Source: AM-1111 sp046302135 (GTDB lineage: Bacteria; Bacteroidota; Bacteroidia; B-17B0; Aurantibacillaceae). From it: a stretch of 46,369 nucleotides of DNA. Location of the stretch: positions 1 to 46,369 of the forward strand of contig JBKCIQ010000019.1 in the NCBI GenBank assembly GCA_046302135.1. Reading direction: 5' to 3'. Every line of letters begins with the position of its first letter. Position 1 is the first letter of the stretch. Below, in pieces: positions 18,843-27,477 of this stretch. The notes under the pieces are model-generated. The model searched no databases and was not told the DNA's origin. It saw only the letters and a program-made list of their open reading frames with translations. The translations under genes and the position numbers were made by a program.

Positions 18843-18850
18843 TTAAAATA

Positions 18851-19618
18851 TTAATCTTTAAAACATACATAAAGCAACTCACCAACTGGTAAACGGTACC
18901 TATCTAAAAGTTCAGAGCTTAACTCTTTTGTGAAATCAATTATTTCTACTCTGAAACCGACGTTTTTCAATCTATCGGGATAGTCGAGCCCATACAATCG
19001 TACATGATCTTTCTGCCAGAAATGTTTTTCCCGATCTTCCTCTGTAACTATCGACTTATCTTCGTAAGTACTGTTCCTGTTTATATCCTGAGGAACCTGA
19101 AATATGCCCCAACCTCCCGGTTTGATTATCCTGTAAAGTTCCTTCATGCATTGCCTGTCATCTTCCACATGTTCCAATACATGATTACAAAATACAACAT
19201 CAAAGATATTATCTTCAAAAGGTGTATGATGTAAATCCATTTTTACATCGGCAAGCGGTGAGTTTAAATCTGCAGTTATGTATTCAAGATTATTTTGTTT
19301 TTTAAAGAGCGGATAAAAACATTGTTCAGGTGCTACATGCAACAATTTAATTTTATTTTTTGTGAAAAAATCAGTTTTGTTTTCTAAATACAACCATAAT
19401 AATCGATGTCTCTCTAAAGAAAGACTTCCCGGGCAAAGTGCATTTTTTCTTTTTGCTTTTCCGCTGTAACCGTAAGGGAGAAACTTTCTATATGTCTTTC
19501 CGCTAATTGGATCTTCATATCTATTTCCATAATACACATATGGGGCAAAATGCCTGAAAATCAAACTTAGTTTTATTAATATAGGCCTGGGAATATTGCG
19601 AAGCAGGAAGTGAAACAC
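18851..19618 (-). CDS. Class I SAM-dependent methyltransferase (type 11-like)
   Basis: A 255-residue methyltransferase. Residues 90-205 carry a Rossmann-like core. The motif I position reads LLHVAPEQCF, lacking the normal GxGxG. It is followed by YITADLNSP, the post-I acidic loop, FDVVFCNHVLEHVEDD, and KPGGWGIFQVP. The altered motif I is known from a Bacteroidota subgroup. The N-terminal 80 residues contain a basic, aromatic region (YVYYGNRYEDPISGKTYR) that may bind substrate. The start is GTG at 19618, just after an in-frame stop. It lies 33 bases after the chagasin-like gene and 8 bases before DUF3109. Substrate unknown. Confidence 0.85.
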   Translation of the reverse strand: MFHFLLRNIPRPILIKLSLIFRHFAPYVYYGNRYEDPISGKTYRKFLPYGYSGKAKRKNALCPGSLSLERHRLLWLYLENKTDFFTKNKIKLLHVAPEQCFYPLFKKQNNLEYITADLNSPLADVKMDLHHTPFEDNIFDVVFCNHVLEHVEDDRQCMKELYRIIKPGGWGIFQVPQDINRNSTYEDKSIVTEEDREKHFWQKDHVRLYGLDYPDRLKNVGFRVEIIDFTKELSSELLDRYRLPVGELLYVCFKD

Positions 19619-19631
19619 GGCTTAAAATTAT

Positions 19632-19668
19632 AAATAAAAACGGTAGAATCCCTATTCTATTTTTATTT
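19632..19668. repeat. Bulged 15-bp hairpin between the chagasin-like and methyltransferase genes
   Basis: AAATAAAAA (19632-19640) and TAGAAT (19644-19649) pair with ATTCTA (19654-19659) and TTTTTATTT (19660-19668), with a CGG bulge and a CCCT loop. It overlaps the last codons of the minus-strand chagasin-like gene. On that strand the second arm is T-rich, so it may be a partial terminator or an mRNA 3'-end structure within the operon. Confidence 0.4.
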
Positions 19669-20035
19669 TGACGATTGATTGTTTTATAACCTCAGAGTAT
19701 TCTACCAAGTTAAATTTAACCTCCACCTCACCCTTTTCTTTCGCTTGGAAAATGAATTCAGTTACCCCACTTGAAGGACCTCTATAATTACTCCGAATAT
19801 ATTCCAGCTTTGAAAAATCAAATTCATAAACCAAAGACCAGGTTTGACCTTTGGAATGCTCTTCATTAAATAAAACCTTGAATTCCGTACCTTGTGCTAC
19901 GTTTATTATCTTCTTTTCATTTCTGAATTCCGGTATATTTCTGACACACCCGAATGTAACAAGAAACACAAACGTAAAAATTGCAAATTTTAATTTTTTT
20001 TTAATGCAAGCCTCTTGTTTTTTTAATGTTATCAT
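19652..20035 (-). CDS. Chagasin/I42-like lipoprotein (putative protease inhibitor fold)
   Basis: A 127-residue predicted lipoprotein. A basic N-terminus and hydrophobic stretch lead to the lipobox FLVTFGC (Cys30). The remainder fits the short immunoglobulin-like fold of inhibitor family I42: GTEFKVLF, then a GQTW element where family members have GYxW, and a late FIFQAKEKGEVEVKF segment like the family's FxFxAxxxGxxxL. I42 proteins inhibit papain-like cysteine proteases, but the canonical NPTTGY loop is replaced by EEHSKGQ, so inhibition is uncertain. The ATG at 20035 is inside the upstream TerB/DnaJ gene (35-base overlap), which indicates translational coupling. No other start fits. Confidence 0.6.
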   Translation of the reverse strand: MITLKKQEACIKKKLKFAIFTFVFLVTFGCVRNIPEFRNEKKIINVAQGTEFKVLFNEEHSKGQTWSLVYEFDFSKLEYIRSNYRGPSSGVTEFIFQAKEKGEVEVKFNLVEYSEVIKQSIVKIKIE

Positions 20036-20726
20036 ATGCCTCCTGTAGTCTCTTAAATTTTTCTTCTGCTGATTTTTTTACCTCATCTCCCAAACCCTCT
20101 ACTTTATCAGGATGATATTTTACAGCCATTTTACGGTAAGCTTTTTTAACTTCCTCGTCTGTAGCTGAAGGCTCAATCTCCAAAATTTTATAATCCGCAT
20201 CGGTATCTCTATAATACATCGCCCTTATAGAATCACGATCTGAATTATCAATACTCAGGTATGAGGCAATATTTTCAATTACATTTATTTCACTTGAATG
20301 AATGCCACCATCTGACAAGGCAATTCCGTACAAGTAATGAAGTAATTGTAAGCGACCCTCATAATTCATATGATCTTTAATTTGAGAGCAAACCTCGTAG
20401 AGCGGAATATCCTTTTTTAAAATTTCTCCCAAAATCGGAATGAGTTCTTTAGATTTCTCTTCACCCAGATTTCTCTTAAGAAATTCACGAACATAATCCA
20501 GTTCAGAACGAAGTGTCCGTCCGTCCGCTTTCATTACTGCCGCGCTAAGAACAAGTAATGAAACGGTAAAATCACCGGGTAAAGTTCTTGCACGTGAACC
20601 TGAGGATGTACCAACAGAAACTCTTGTACCATCTGCAATTGTTCCTAATGCAAATCCGATAACACCTCCAATTGGACCTCCAATAGCCCAACCAATACCG
20701 CCTGCAAGCCATTTCAAAATTCTCAT
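20001..20726 (-). CDS. TerB-like/DnaJ-domain (DjlA-type) membrane-associated co-chaperone
   Basis: A 241-residue protein. A glycine-rich hydrophobic N-terminus (about residues 7-32, GGIGWAIGGPIGGVIGFALG) is likely membrane-inserted. A helical TerB-like domain follows (about 50-165, with AAVMKADGR and IALSDGGIHSSE). A C-terminal J domain has the HPD motif (KYHPDK) at about residue 210. The arrangement matches DjlA-type co-chaperones, which stimulate DnaK ATPase at the inner membrane. A TAATTTTG -7 box lies 6 bases before the ATG, so its mRNA may be nearly leaderless. It heads the operon with the chagasin-like lipoprotein, methyltransferase and DUF3109. Confidence 0.88.
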   Translation of the reverse strand: MRILKWLAGGIGWAIGGPIGGVIGFALGTIADGTRVSVGTSSGSRARTLPGDFTVSLLVLSAAVMKADGRTLRSELDYVREFLKRNLGEEKSKELIPILGEILKKDIPLYEVCSQIKDHMNYEGRLQLLHYLYGIALSDGGIHSSEINVIENIASYLSIDNSDRDSIRAMYYRDTDADYKILEIEPSATDEEVKKAYRKMAVKYHPDKVEGLGDEVKKSAEEKFKRLQEAYDNIKKTRGLH

Positions 20727-20732
20727 ATTCTA

Positions 20733-20740
20733 CAAAATTA
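20733..20740 (-). promoter_or_regulatory. Predicted -7 box of the TerB/DnaJ operon
   Basis: TAATTTTG on the minus strand matches TAnnTTTG and ends 6 bases from the ATG at 20726. The expected transcript would start at or within a few bases of the start codon. No -33 TTG is evident. Confidence 0.45.
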
Positions 20741-20815
20741 AATAAATCCTAATTTATTAATTCGTTTATAAAAACTATAATAAATGTAAGGTTATAAGAT
20801 TCAATTTACCATTAA

Positions 20816-22447
20816 TTAAAAGTCTCTGTAAAAATTATTCATCGAGCTCTTTAAACCTAAATAAACAAAAGGTGCTTGCCTTACAAAACCAAGTTCATTG
20901 CTAAGATTTGTCTGAATATATCCCAACTCAATCCTTAAATTTATTTCAGGTTTTAAATAATAGGTAAATTTTAAGTCCGACTGAAAGAAATCTGTTTTCA
21001 CACCTTGCCCTGTGTAATGTCCGAAATCTGATGGATTGCCGTTACTTAATTGTGGGCGATTCAAATAAGACAAAAATAAATTCTGCCCCATACTGGTTAA
21101 TGAACCTACCGTATCCATACCGATATTTGCATATACAACCTTAAGATTGAGTGCCCAATTTTTATGCTTAAATCCGATTATACCAACACCCTCATAAAAA
21201 TTAGCACCAAATGGATGCGCCAATGGTTGATTAAAGTGAGTATATGACTGTTGAGGGCTGCCATGAGAATAAGTATATGGTCGAACAGTATTAAATTCAG
21301 CCTGTAAAGAAAGATTTTTAATTGAAAATAAATCAACAGCCTTTAAACCTAATTGAAATCCCTGTTTGTTTGCCCACCATCCTCTGCGGTTTTTAATTTC
21401 CTTTAGATAGAATTCATCGGCTACAGCCTGTGCATAAAACTTAAATTTCTTCTGAAACTTCCAAGAAAAATTTAAGCCGATTAAGGCGTTATCGGATGAG
21501 CCCAATGAATATTCAACAGGCCGGAAAAAAATAATAGGGTTAAGATAGTTTACATCAAATTGCCTTACTCTATTGGAGTCAGTGCCTTGAAAAATTATGG
21601 TTTCAAAGAGTGAAAGGTTTATTTTCTCATTAATATTCCAGCTTAAGTAGTGAAACGTTCCGAAACGATTTAGAAAATTAGCCTTTTTACCTTCTGAATT
21701 ATAAATATCCCTGAACCAACTGTACCAGCAAGAATATTGTATGTTCCATATATTAATACTACTTCTGAAATACGGATAATTATTTGCCACATCACTTAGT
21801 AATAAACTACGATATCCATCGCCAATAAAATGTTTATCCTTTCCCAATTGAAAATTAAAAAGACTTTTAGGTGTGTAAGAAATATAGCCATTCAAATTTG
21901 CCCATTGGTATTCATTATTATTTCCATAAGCTAGACCTTGCCCAGGGATTATTGATAGATTTTTGATTATTGTGTCTGTAAAAACAGGATAAGAATTGAT
22001 TCCTCCTGAAACAGTAAGAGCCGCAGAGAAATCATGATTGATATCCTTTCGTAGATAAATACCTCCGCTTTTTTCACTTACAAAATTGTTTCTCAATAAA
22101 TCAAATCCTCCCTGCAAATCAATAACTGGCAAAACTTGAACACTCAAACTACTTCTATAATTGGGCTTCTGAAAAATTGTTTTCTGTAAAAAATAATGAT
22201 GATCAACGGGAAAAGACCCTATGTTGGAAATTGAATCCTGATATTCTCGCAGTGTAAGATAGAGATAAGGCTTAAATGATGAGTGAAATTTTTTTGATTG
22301 ATTTTTGATAAAATAATCATCTATCTTGGAACAAAAATCAAGTTGCATGACTGCATTCTCAGCTGTTCTATCTGTTTGCCCACTTAAGAAATGTACAAAA
22401 ATTAGACTTAGAATAAAAATAATTTGCTTAATCAATCTCATTTTCAT
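20816..22447 (-). CDS. Wzi-like outer-membrane beta-barrel (capsule-assembly/RemB-like), copy A
   Basis: About 543 residues. The start at 22447 (MKMRLIKQIIF) gives a good signal peptide ending near FLSGQ; a longer frame to 22477 would only extend the overlap with the preceding gene. The body alternates aromatic and polar residues like a large beta-barrel. Diagnostic stretches are GDGYRSLLLSD, NNYPYFR, AEFNTVRPYTYSHG and YTHFNQPLAHPFGANF. These recur in copy B (23630-25240), so the two are paralogues. They fit capsule-assembly proteins of the Wzi type and related gliding-motility surface proteins, though the assignment is by pattern recognition only. It overlaps the WecA-type gene by 20 bases. 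It probably anchors or exports a surface polysaccharide. Confidence 0.75.
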   Translation of the reverse strand: MKMRLIKQIIFILSLIFVHFLSGQTDRTAENAVMQLDFCSKIDDYFIKNQSKKFHSSFKPYLYLTLREYQDSISNIGSFPVDHHYFLQKTIFQKPNYRSSLSVQVLPVIDLQGGFDLLRNNFVSEKSGGIYLRKDINHDFSAALTVSGGINSYPVFTDTIIKNLSIIPGQGLAYGNNNEYQWANLNGYISYTPKSLFNFQLGKDKHFIGDGYRSLLLSDVANNYPYFRSSINIWNIQYSCWYSWFRDIYNSEGKKANFLNRFGTFHYLSWNINEKINLSLFETIIFQGTDSNRVRQFDVNYLNPIIFFRPVEYSLGSSDNALIGLNFSWKFQKKFKFYAQAVADEFYLKEIKNRRGWWANKQGFQLGLKAVDLFSIKNLSLQAEFNTVRPYTYSHGSPQQSYTHFNQPLAHPFGANFYEGVGIIGFKHKNWALNLKVVYANIGMDTVGSLTSMGQNLFLSYLNRPQLSNGNPSDFGHYTGQGVKTDFFQSDLKFTYYLKPEINLRIELGYIQTNLSNELGFVRQAPFVYLGLKSSMNNFYRDF

Positions 22448-23603
22448 TTTTGCTTCTTTGAGCATCCTCATCAACACTTAAGGTAATCTGCTCGTGCCAT
22501 TTTTTTTGCGAAATGATTTTATTCTTATTTTTCTTTCTGTAGATTAATTCGAGTACGAGCATACAAAAAGCGGAATATCCAATAAGAATTCCAAGCGCAA
22601 TACTATTCATGTTATATAACTTATAACAAAGCAACGAAACAGTAATTGCACCCAAACTGAAAAAATAAATTATTATAACCGTTCCTTTATGCCCTAAACC
22701 ACAATCCATAATCCGATGATGCAAATGGTTTTTATCTGCAGAAAAAGGTGATTGACCACGCATTGCCCTTATAATGAATATCCTTAATGTATCAACCAAT
22801 GGATATATTAATGTTGCCATTGCAAAGACGGGCTTTGACAAATAAAGTGTAACACCTGAAAGGTTCTGTTCTGGATATTCAATCAACTTGATTGAAAGTA
22901 TTGAGACAATAAGTCCAATACAGAGAGAGCCGGAGTCTCCCATAAAAATTTTTGCCGGCGCGAAATTAAAAATTAAAAAACCTGTGAGTGAACCAGCGAG
23001 AGCAAAGGCAAGACAAGCCATAATATAGTCACCCGCAAAAATAAACCAGGCACCCATGGTGGAGCAAGCTATAAGTCCGACACCTGAAGCTAATCCATCA
23101 ACACCATCAATTAAATTGAACCCATTTACTACAACAACATAGGTAAATAGCGAAAGAAAAATCCCAGCCCATTCAGGAATATTGTAAACACCAAATATGC
23201 CGTGTAATCCTGTAATTCTTATGTTACCTATTAAAACAAGCATAAGCCCTACCACAACATGTGCGATTAATTTTTTTATTGGAGAAGTACCAATTATGTC
23301 ATCTTTTACACCAATAAAAAATAAAATGAGCATTGTTGCAACAATCAATTTAAAATCCTGAACACCTCTATTTATTTTTTCAAAATCACCTTTATCAATA
23401 TCTATATTAAACCAAAGCGAAAACGAAAAAAGTGTTGCAGAAAAAATAATTATTCCACCTATTGTAGGTATAATTCGTTTATGAATTTTTCTTCCACCGG
23501 GCTCATCAAACAGCCTTTTAAGTATGGCAACTTTAATAAGAGCTGGAGTCCCATAAAGCACTAACATAAAAGATGTAATAAAAACTAAAATTAGAACTAA
23601 CAT
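22428..23603 (-). CDS. WecA/TagO-type undecaprenyl-phosphate sugar-1-phosphate transferase
   Basis: A polytopic membrane enzyme (about ten or eleven helices) of the MraY/WecA family. It loads a HexNAc-1-phosphate onto undecaprenyl phosphate to begin a surface polysaccharide. The family motifs are present: FDEPGGRKIHKRIIPTIGG in the first loop, NGFNLIDGVDGLASG (catalytic aspartates), AKIFMGDSGS, and DKNHLHHRIMD, the WecA-type HxHH loop. I prefer the ATG at 23603 (MLVLILVF) over a TTG three codons earlier. It lies 26 bases after copy B and overlaps copy A, so the three genes form one unit. The C-terminal tail after residue 360 is charged. The nucleotide-sugar donor cannot be read from sequence. 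Confidence 0.9.
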   Translation of the reverse strand: MLVLILVFITSFMLVLYGTPALIKVAILKRLFDEPGGRKIHKRIIPTIGGIIIFSATLFSFSLWFNIDIDKGDFEKINRGVQDFKLIVATMLILFFIGVKDDIIGTSPIKKLIAHVVVGLMLVLIGNIRITGLHGIFGVYNIPEWAGIFLSLFTYVVVVNGFNLIDGVDGLASGVGLIACSTMGAWFIFAGDYIMACLAFALAGSLTGFLIFNFAPAKIFMGDSGSLCIGLIVSILSIKLIEYPEQNLSGVTLYLSKPVFAMATLIYPLVDTLRIFIIRAMRGQSPFSADKNHLHHRIMDCGLGHKGTVIIIYFFSLGAITVSLLCYKLYNMNSIALGILIGYSAFCMLVLELIYRKKNKNKIISQKKWHEQITLSVDEDAQRSKNENEID

Positions 23604-23629
23604 ATCATTCAAAATTTTACCTCTATCAT

Positions 23630-25240
23630 TTAAAAATCAAAATAATTATTGAACAAAGCCGTTTGCACACCAAAATATATAAACTCTGTTTTATCTACCC
23701 CTCCGGAAATGTCAACATTTCTTTCCCTATGCATTATACCAGCATATATGGTCATATTATTTTTCGGATTAATCAAATAACCAAGTTTTAAATCAACGAT
23801 TGAAGTTTCACTCTGTATTCCTTGATTTTGAGCTTGTGAGTTTAATGAAGAATTGAAATCCGAAATAAAAATATCCTGACCATAATTACTTCCTAAATTC
23901 AATCCTTGCTTTATCTGAATAACTTTTACATTGATATAAGCCCGCTTGAAACTATAGTTTAATATTCCTATAATTTCCTTAAAATTAGCTCCCAAAGGAT
24001 GCGCAAGCGATTGATTGTAATGTGTATATGCCTGCCCCGCATCAGTAGCTGAATAAGTAAATGGTCGAACTGTATTCAGTTCAGCGGACATAAATAAATT
24101 TTTTAATCCCAACACATCAAAATACCTTAACCCTAACTGATAACCATACTTATTGGAAATACTATTCTTTTGACCCTTTTCATCCAAAACAAATTGACCG
24201 TAAATCATAAATCCCTTAAATGGCCTAATACTAAGATCTATACCGGTCATTATATTTTTACTATCCTCAAATCCATAAAATGCAAGATTTGAAAAAATTA
24301 ATGGATTAAAAAATGCCGCATTTAAATTTGTTCGATTAAGAGAATCTGATTTACTCCATATTAAAGATTGAAACAAGCCTAGATTCAAATATTTACCCAA
24401 GTTTAAACTTAAATGATGAAAACCTGCAGGTTTTTTCTGAAATAGTCTTTCGGTTCCAATAGGAGTTGGGACATTACCTGAGGTTAAATTCATTAATGAA
24501 GCGTAAATCGAGGTATACTGAATTTTACCCTTAAAAAATTTAGAATTAAACCTCAAATAGGGATAATTAAATGCATTATCTGAGAGTAAAAGAGAACGGT
24601 AACCGTTACCTAAGTGATGCTTGCCATTTCCTGCCTGTATGGAAAAATATTTATTTGGACTATACAAAATAAAACCTGAAGCGTACGCAAAATCATATCC
24701 GTTGGTCTTAAATTTTTTCCAACGCCCGGACCCCGGAATGACAGAATATTTATTTGCAAAATCATCAATATACTTAGGGAAGGTGGCCTGATTTTCCACA
24801 AAAACGCTCTCGAAATAAACCTTGTCGTCTATTGCGCCTTTCAAAATAATTCCACGTGAGTTAATGTAAAGTTTTTCACGAGAGGTATCTTGTAAATTAA
24901 TGCCTCCCTGAAAATTGAATACAGGAGACGCGTTCAACACAAACTTTCTTGGCCAACCACTTTGATAATCGGTATGTTTAAGCTCGATAAAATCTTCATT
25001 GAAAATTTTACGACCTATCAATTTTTTATCGGCTTTAAAATAATCCTCGTTGCGTTGGCCATAAATACGTGATGCGTAACAAATAGGTTTTATTGATTGA
25101 TGTAATTCAAATCGATTGGAATCCATTAAAATATTACGCTGGTTTTCCGAATCAAAAAAATAGTCTTGAGGGTAAATAAATGTTTGTGAGTTTGACAACC
25201 CATAAAAGAAAAGAAACAATATTAAAAATCTTGATTTCAA
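23630..25240 (-). CDS. Wzi-like outer-membrane beta-barrel, copy B
   Basis: A 536-residue paralogue of the barrel at 20816-22447. A signal peptide ends at LSNSQ. The shared blocks are GNGYRSLLLSD, FNYPYLR, AELNTVRPFTYS and YTHYNQSLAHPLGANF in the same order, and the barrel-type C-terminus is similar (YFGVQTALFNNYFDF versus YLGLKSSMNNFYRDF). The start is TTG at 25240; no ATG is in frame before a stop. It is the first gene of the barrel-WecA-barrel unit. Two copies flanking a lipid-linked sugar initiator suggests both act on the same glycan or in two surface locations, but this is inference. Confidence 0.75.
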   Translation of the reverse strand: MKSRFLILFLFFYGLSNSQTFIYPQDYFFDSENQRNILMDSNRFELHQSIKPICYASRIYGQRNEDYFKADKKLIGRKIFNEDFIELKHTDYQSGWPRKFVLNASPVFNFQGGINLQDTSREKLYINSRGIILKGAIDDKVYFESVFVENQATFPKYIDDFANKYSVIPGSGRWKKFKTNGYDFAYASGFILYSPNKYFSIQAGNGKHHLGNGYRSLLLSDNAFNYPYLRFNSKFFKGKIQYTSIYASLMNLTSGNVPTPIGTERLFQKKPAGFHHLSLNLGKYLNLGLFQSLIWSKSDSLNRTNLNAAFFNPLIFSNLAFYGFEDSKNIMTGIDLSIRPFKGFMIYGQFVLDEKGQKNSISNKYGYQLGLRYFDVLGLKNLFMSAELNTVRPFTYSATDAGQAYTHYNQSLAHPLGANFKEIIGILNYSFKRAYINVKVIQIKQGLNLGSNYGQDIFISDFNSSLNSQAQNQGIQSETSIVDLKLGYLINPKNNMTIYAGIMHRERNVDISGGVDKTEFIYFGVQTALFNNYFDF

Positions 25241-25323
25241 AATGTTTTTTAATTTTTATATTATCAGAGTTTTAGTTCAAATTGGGAAAGGTTATAAAAA
25301 GTTTAATTCTAAAGTCCAGACCC

Positions 25324-26259
25324 TCAACCCTGTGCTAGAGAGTTTATATAACTTTCGTAAACCATTGTAATTCCTTCTTTAAGATCAATTTTATGTTTCC
25401 ACCCCATTTTATTTAATTGAGACACATCCATCAATTTACGCATAGTTCCATCCGGTTTTTCAGTATTAAACTTTATTTCGCCGGAATAACCAATAATTTC
25501 TTTGATCAAAATTGCTAAATCACCAATTGAAATATCATATCCAACACCAATGTTCACATGTCGTAACCCATCGTAATTATGCATGAGGTAAATACACGCT
25601 TCCGCCATATCATCTGCATGCATAAATTCCCTTAATGGTTTACCACTTCCCCAAACTTCAACGAATGCCGATTCATTTTCTTTTGCTTCATGAAATTTTC
25701 TTAACAAAGCAGGCAGGACATGCGAATTATTAAGGTCATAATTATCGTTTGGACCGTACAAATTTGTAGGCATAACAGAAATAAAATTACATCCGTATTG
25801 TCTTTTGTAATTTTCACATAGTTTTATTCCAGCAATTTTAGCGATAGCGTATGGCTCATTGGTTTCCTCAAGATCACTTTGAAGCAGATATTCTTCCTTT
25901 AGTGGCTGTGGCGCGTTTTTAGGGTAAATACAAGACGAACCCAAAAACATTAATTTCTTAACATTAAATCTGTAGGCGGCATTAATTATGTTACACTCTA
26001 TAATCAAATTATCATATATAAAATCTGCTCTATATGTATTATTGGCATGAATACCCCCAACTTTTGCGGCCGCTAAAAAAACGTACTCAGGTCTTACTTC
26101 ATTAAAAAAATTTAAAACACTTTGTTGATTGCGTAAATCCAACTCTGAAGATTTTAAGGTAATAAGGTTAGTATATCCATTATTTAAAAGATTTCTACAG
26201 ATGGCACTTCCAACCATACCTCTATGTCCCGCCACGTATATCTTTGCTGATTTATCCAT
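25324..26259 (-). CDS. fcl: GDP-L-fucose synthase
   Basis: Converts GDP-4-keto-6-deoxy-mannose to GDP-L-fucose by epimerisation and NADPH reduction. The 311-residue SDR begins with VAGHRGMVGSAI (nucleotide binding). It has GSSCIYP and YAIAKIAG (Tyr-x3-Lys), and the family stretches MPTNLYGPNDNYD and SGKPLREFMHADDMAEAC. The ATG at 26259 is preferred to a TTG one codon before. It follows gmd by 5 bases; together they form the standard two-step GDP-fucose pathway. Fucose probably ends up on the cell-surface glycan handled by the neighbouring WecA and barrel genes. Confidence 0.96.
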   Translation of the reverse strand: MDKSAKIYVAGHRGMVGSAICRNLLNNGYTNLITLKSSELDLRNQQSVLNFFNEVRPEYVFLAAAKVGGIHANNTYRADFIYDNLIIECNIINAAYRFNVKKLMFLGSSCIYPKNAPQPLKEEYLLQSDLEETNEPYAIAKIAGIKLCENYKRQYGCNFISVMPTNLYGPNDNYDLNNSHVLPALLRKFHEAKENESAFVEVWGSGKPLREFMHADDMAEACIYLMHNYDGLRHVNIGVGYDISIGDLAILIKEIIGYSGEIKFNTEKPDGTMRKLMDVSQLNKMGWKHKIDLKEGITMVYESYINSLAQG

Positions 26260-26264
26260 CAAAC

Positions 26265-27353
26265 CTACTCATGAAAATTCATAACCTTATGCCCACCTTC
26301 TAATAAATACTTGTCACGCTTGAATAATTCAACATCAGATTTCACCATTTCCTTCAATAAATCTTCAACTGAATACTTAGGCTCCCACCCCAAAATATTT
26401 TTCGCCTTGCTGTAATCACCAATTAATAAATCTACTTCCGTAGGACGATAGTATTTTGGATCGATCTCAACTAATATCTTACCTGTTTTTTTATCTACAC
26501 CTTTCTCCTGATCAGCGGCACCAGTCCATTCAATTTGAACTCCGACCTCATTAAAACTTAGCTCAATGAATTTTCTGACTGAAATTTTCTTGTTGGTTGC
26601 CAAAACAAAATCATCAGGCTCAGATGCCTGTAACATTCGCCACATCCCTTCAACATAATCCTTAGCGTGTCCCCAGTCTCTTTCAGCATCAAGATTCCCC
26701 ATGTAAATTTTTTCCTGAAGCCCCAAAGATATTTTTGCCACCCCACGTGTAATTTTTCTCGTTACAAAAGTCTCTCCTCGTATGGGAGATTCATGATTGA
26801 ATAAAATACCATTACATGCAAACATCCCATACGCCTCTCGGTAATTTTTAGTAATCCAGAATGCATATAATTTAGCAACACCGTACGGCGATCTAGGATA
26901 AAAAGGGGTTGTTTCTTTTTGAGGAATTTCCTGCACCAACCCGTACAATTCTGAAGTTGAAGCCTGATAAAAACGAGATTTCTTCTCCAAACCCAAAATG
27001 CGAATTGCCTCAAGTATTCTTAATGTACCAACTGCGTCAGCATTAGCTGTATACTCAGGTGTTTCGAACGACACCTTAACATGTGATTGTGCGGCAAGGT
27101 TATAAATTTCATCCGGTTGTACCTCCTGAATAATTCGAATAAGGTTAGTAGAATCGGTTAGATCACCATAGTGAAGCTTTAATTTACCCGTTTTTTCATG
27201 AGGATCACTATATAGATGATCGATTCTATCAGTATTAAAAAGAGAACTTCTTCGCTTTACACCATGAACTTCGTATCCTTTAGATAATAATAGTTCAGAA
27301 AGATAGGCACCATCTTGCCCTGTAACACCTGTAACTAATGCAACTTTTGCCAT
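26265..27353 (-). CDS. gmd: GDP-mannose 4,6-dehydratase
   Basis: First step from GDP-mannose toward GDP-L-fucose and related 6-deoxy sugars. A 362-residue extended SDR: VTGVTGQDGAYLSELLL at the N-terminus, the catalytic-triad elements YQASTSELYG and YPRSPYGVAKLYAFW (Tyr-x3-Lys), and the family segments ILFNHESPIRGETFVTRKI and GNLDAERDWGHAKDYVEGM. Length and motifs are typical. A TAAATTTG -7 box is 16 bases upstream of the ATG. It heads the gmd-fcl pair and is divergent from the DAHP synthase gene. Confidence 0.97.
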   Translation of the reverse strand: MAKVALVTGVTGQDGAYLSELLLSKGYEVHGVKRRSSLFNTDRIDHLYSDPHEKTGKLKLHYGDLTDSTNLIRIIQEVQPDEIYNLAAQSHVKVSFETPEYTANADAVGTLRILEAIRILGLEKKSRFYQASTSELYGLVQEIPQKETTPFYPRSPYGVAKLYAFWITKNYREAYGMFACNGILFNHESPIRGETFVTRKITRGVAKISLGLQEKIYMGNLDAERDWGHAKDYVEGMWRMLQASEPDDFVLATNKKISVRKFIELSFNEVGVQIEWTGAADQEKGVDKKTGKILVEIDPKYYRPTEVDLLIGDYSKAKNILGWEPKYSVEDLLKEMVKSDVELFKRDKYLLEGGHKVMNFHE

Positions 27354-27369
27354 AATATTTTGTTGGGGA

Positions 27370-27377
27370 CAAATTTA
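27370..27377 (-). promoter_or_regulatory. Predicted gmd -7 box
   Basis: TAAATTTG on the minus strand ends 16 bases before the gmd ATG. No -33 TTG at the standard distance was seen, so only the -7 element supports it. Confidence 0.42.
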
Positions 27378-27465
27378 GTAAATTTCGAAATAGGGTAAGA
27401 TGAAAACTAAACTTCAAGCAAATGAAAAATACCGATTTTATCAATAAAATTAGAACTTATTACTT

Positions 27466-27473
27466 TAATTTTG
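27466..27473 (+). promoter_or_regulatory. Predicted -7 box of DAHP synthase, near-leaderless
   Basis: TAATTTTG matches the consensus and its last base is 4 bases before the ATG at 27478, so transcription should begin at or next to the start codon. Confidence 0.48.
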
Positions 27474-27477
27474 CTCA

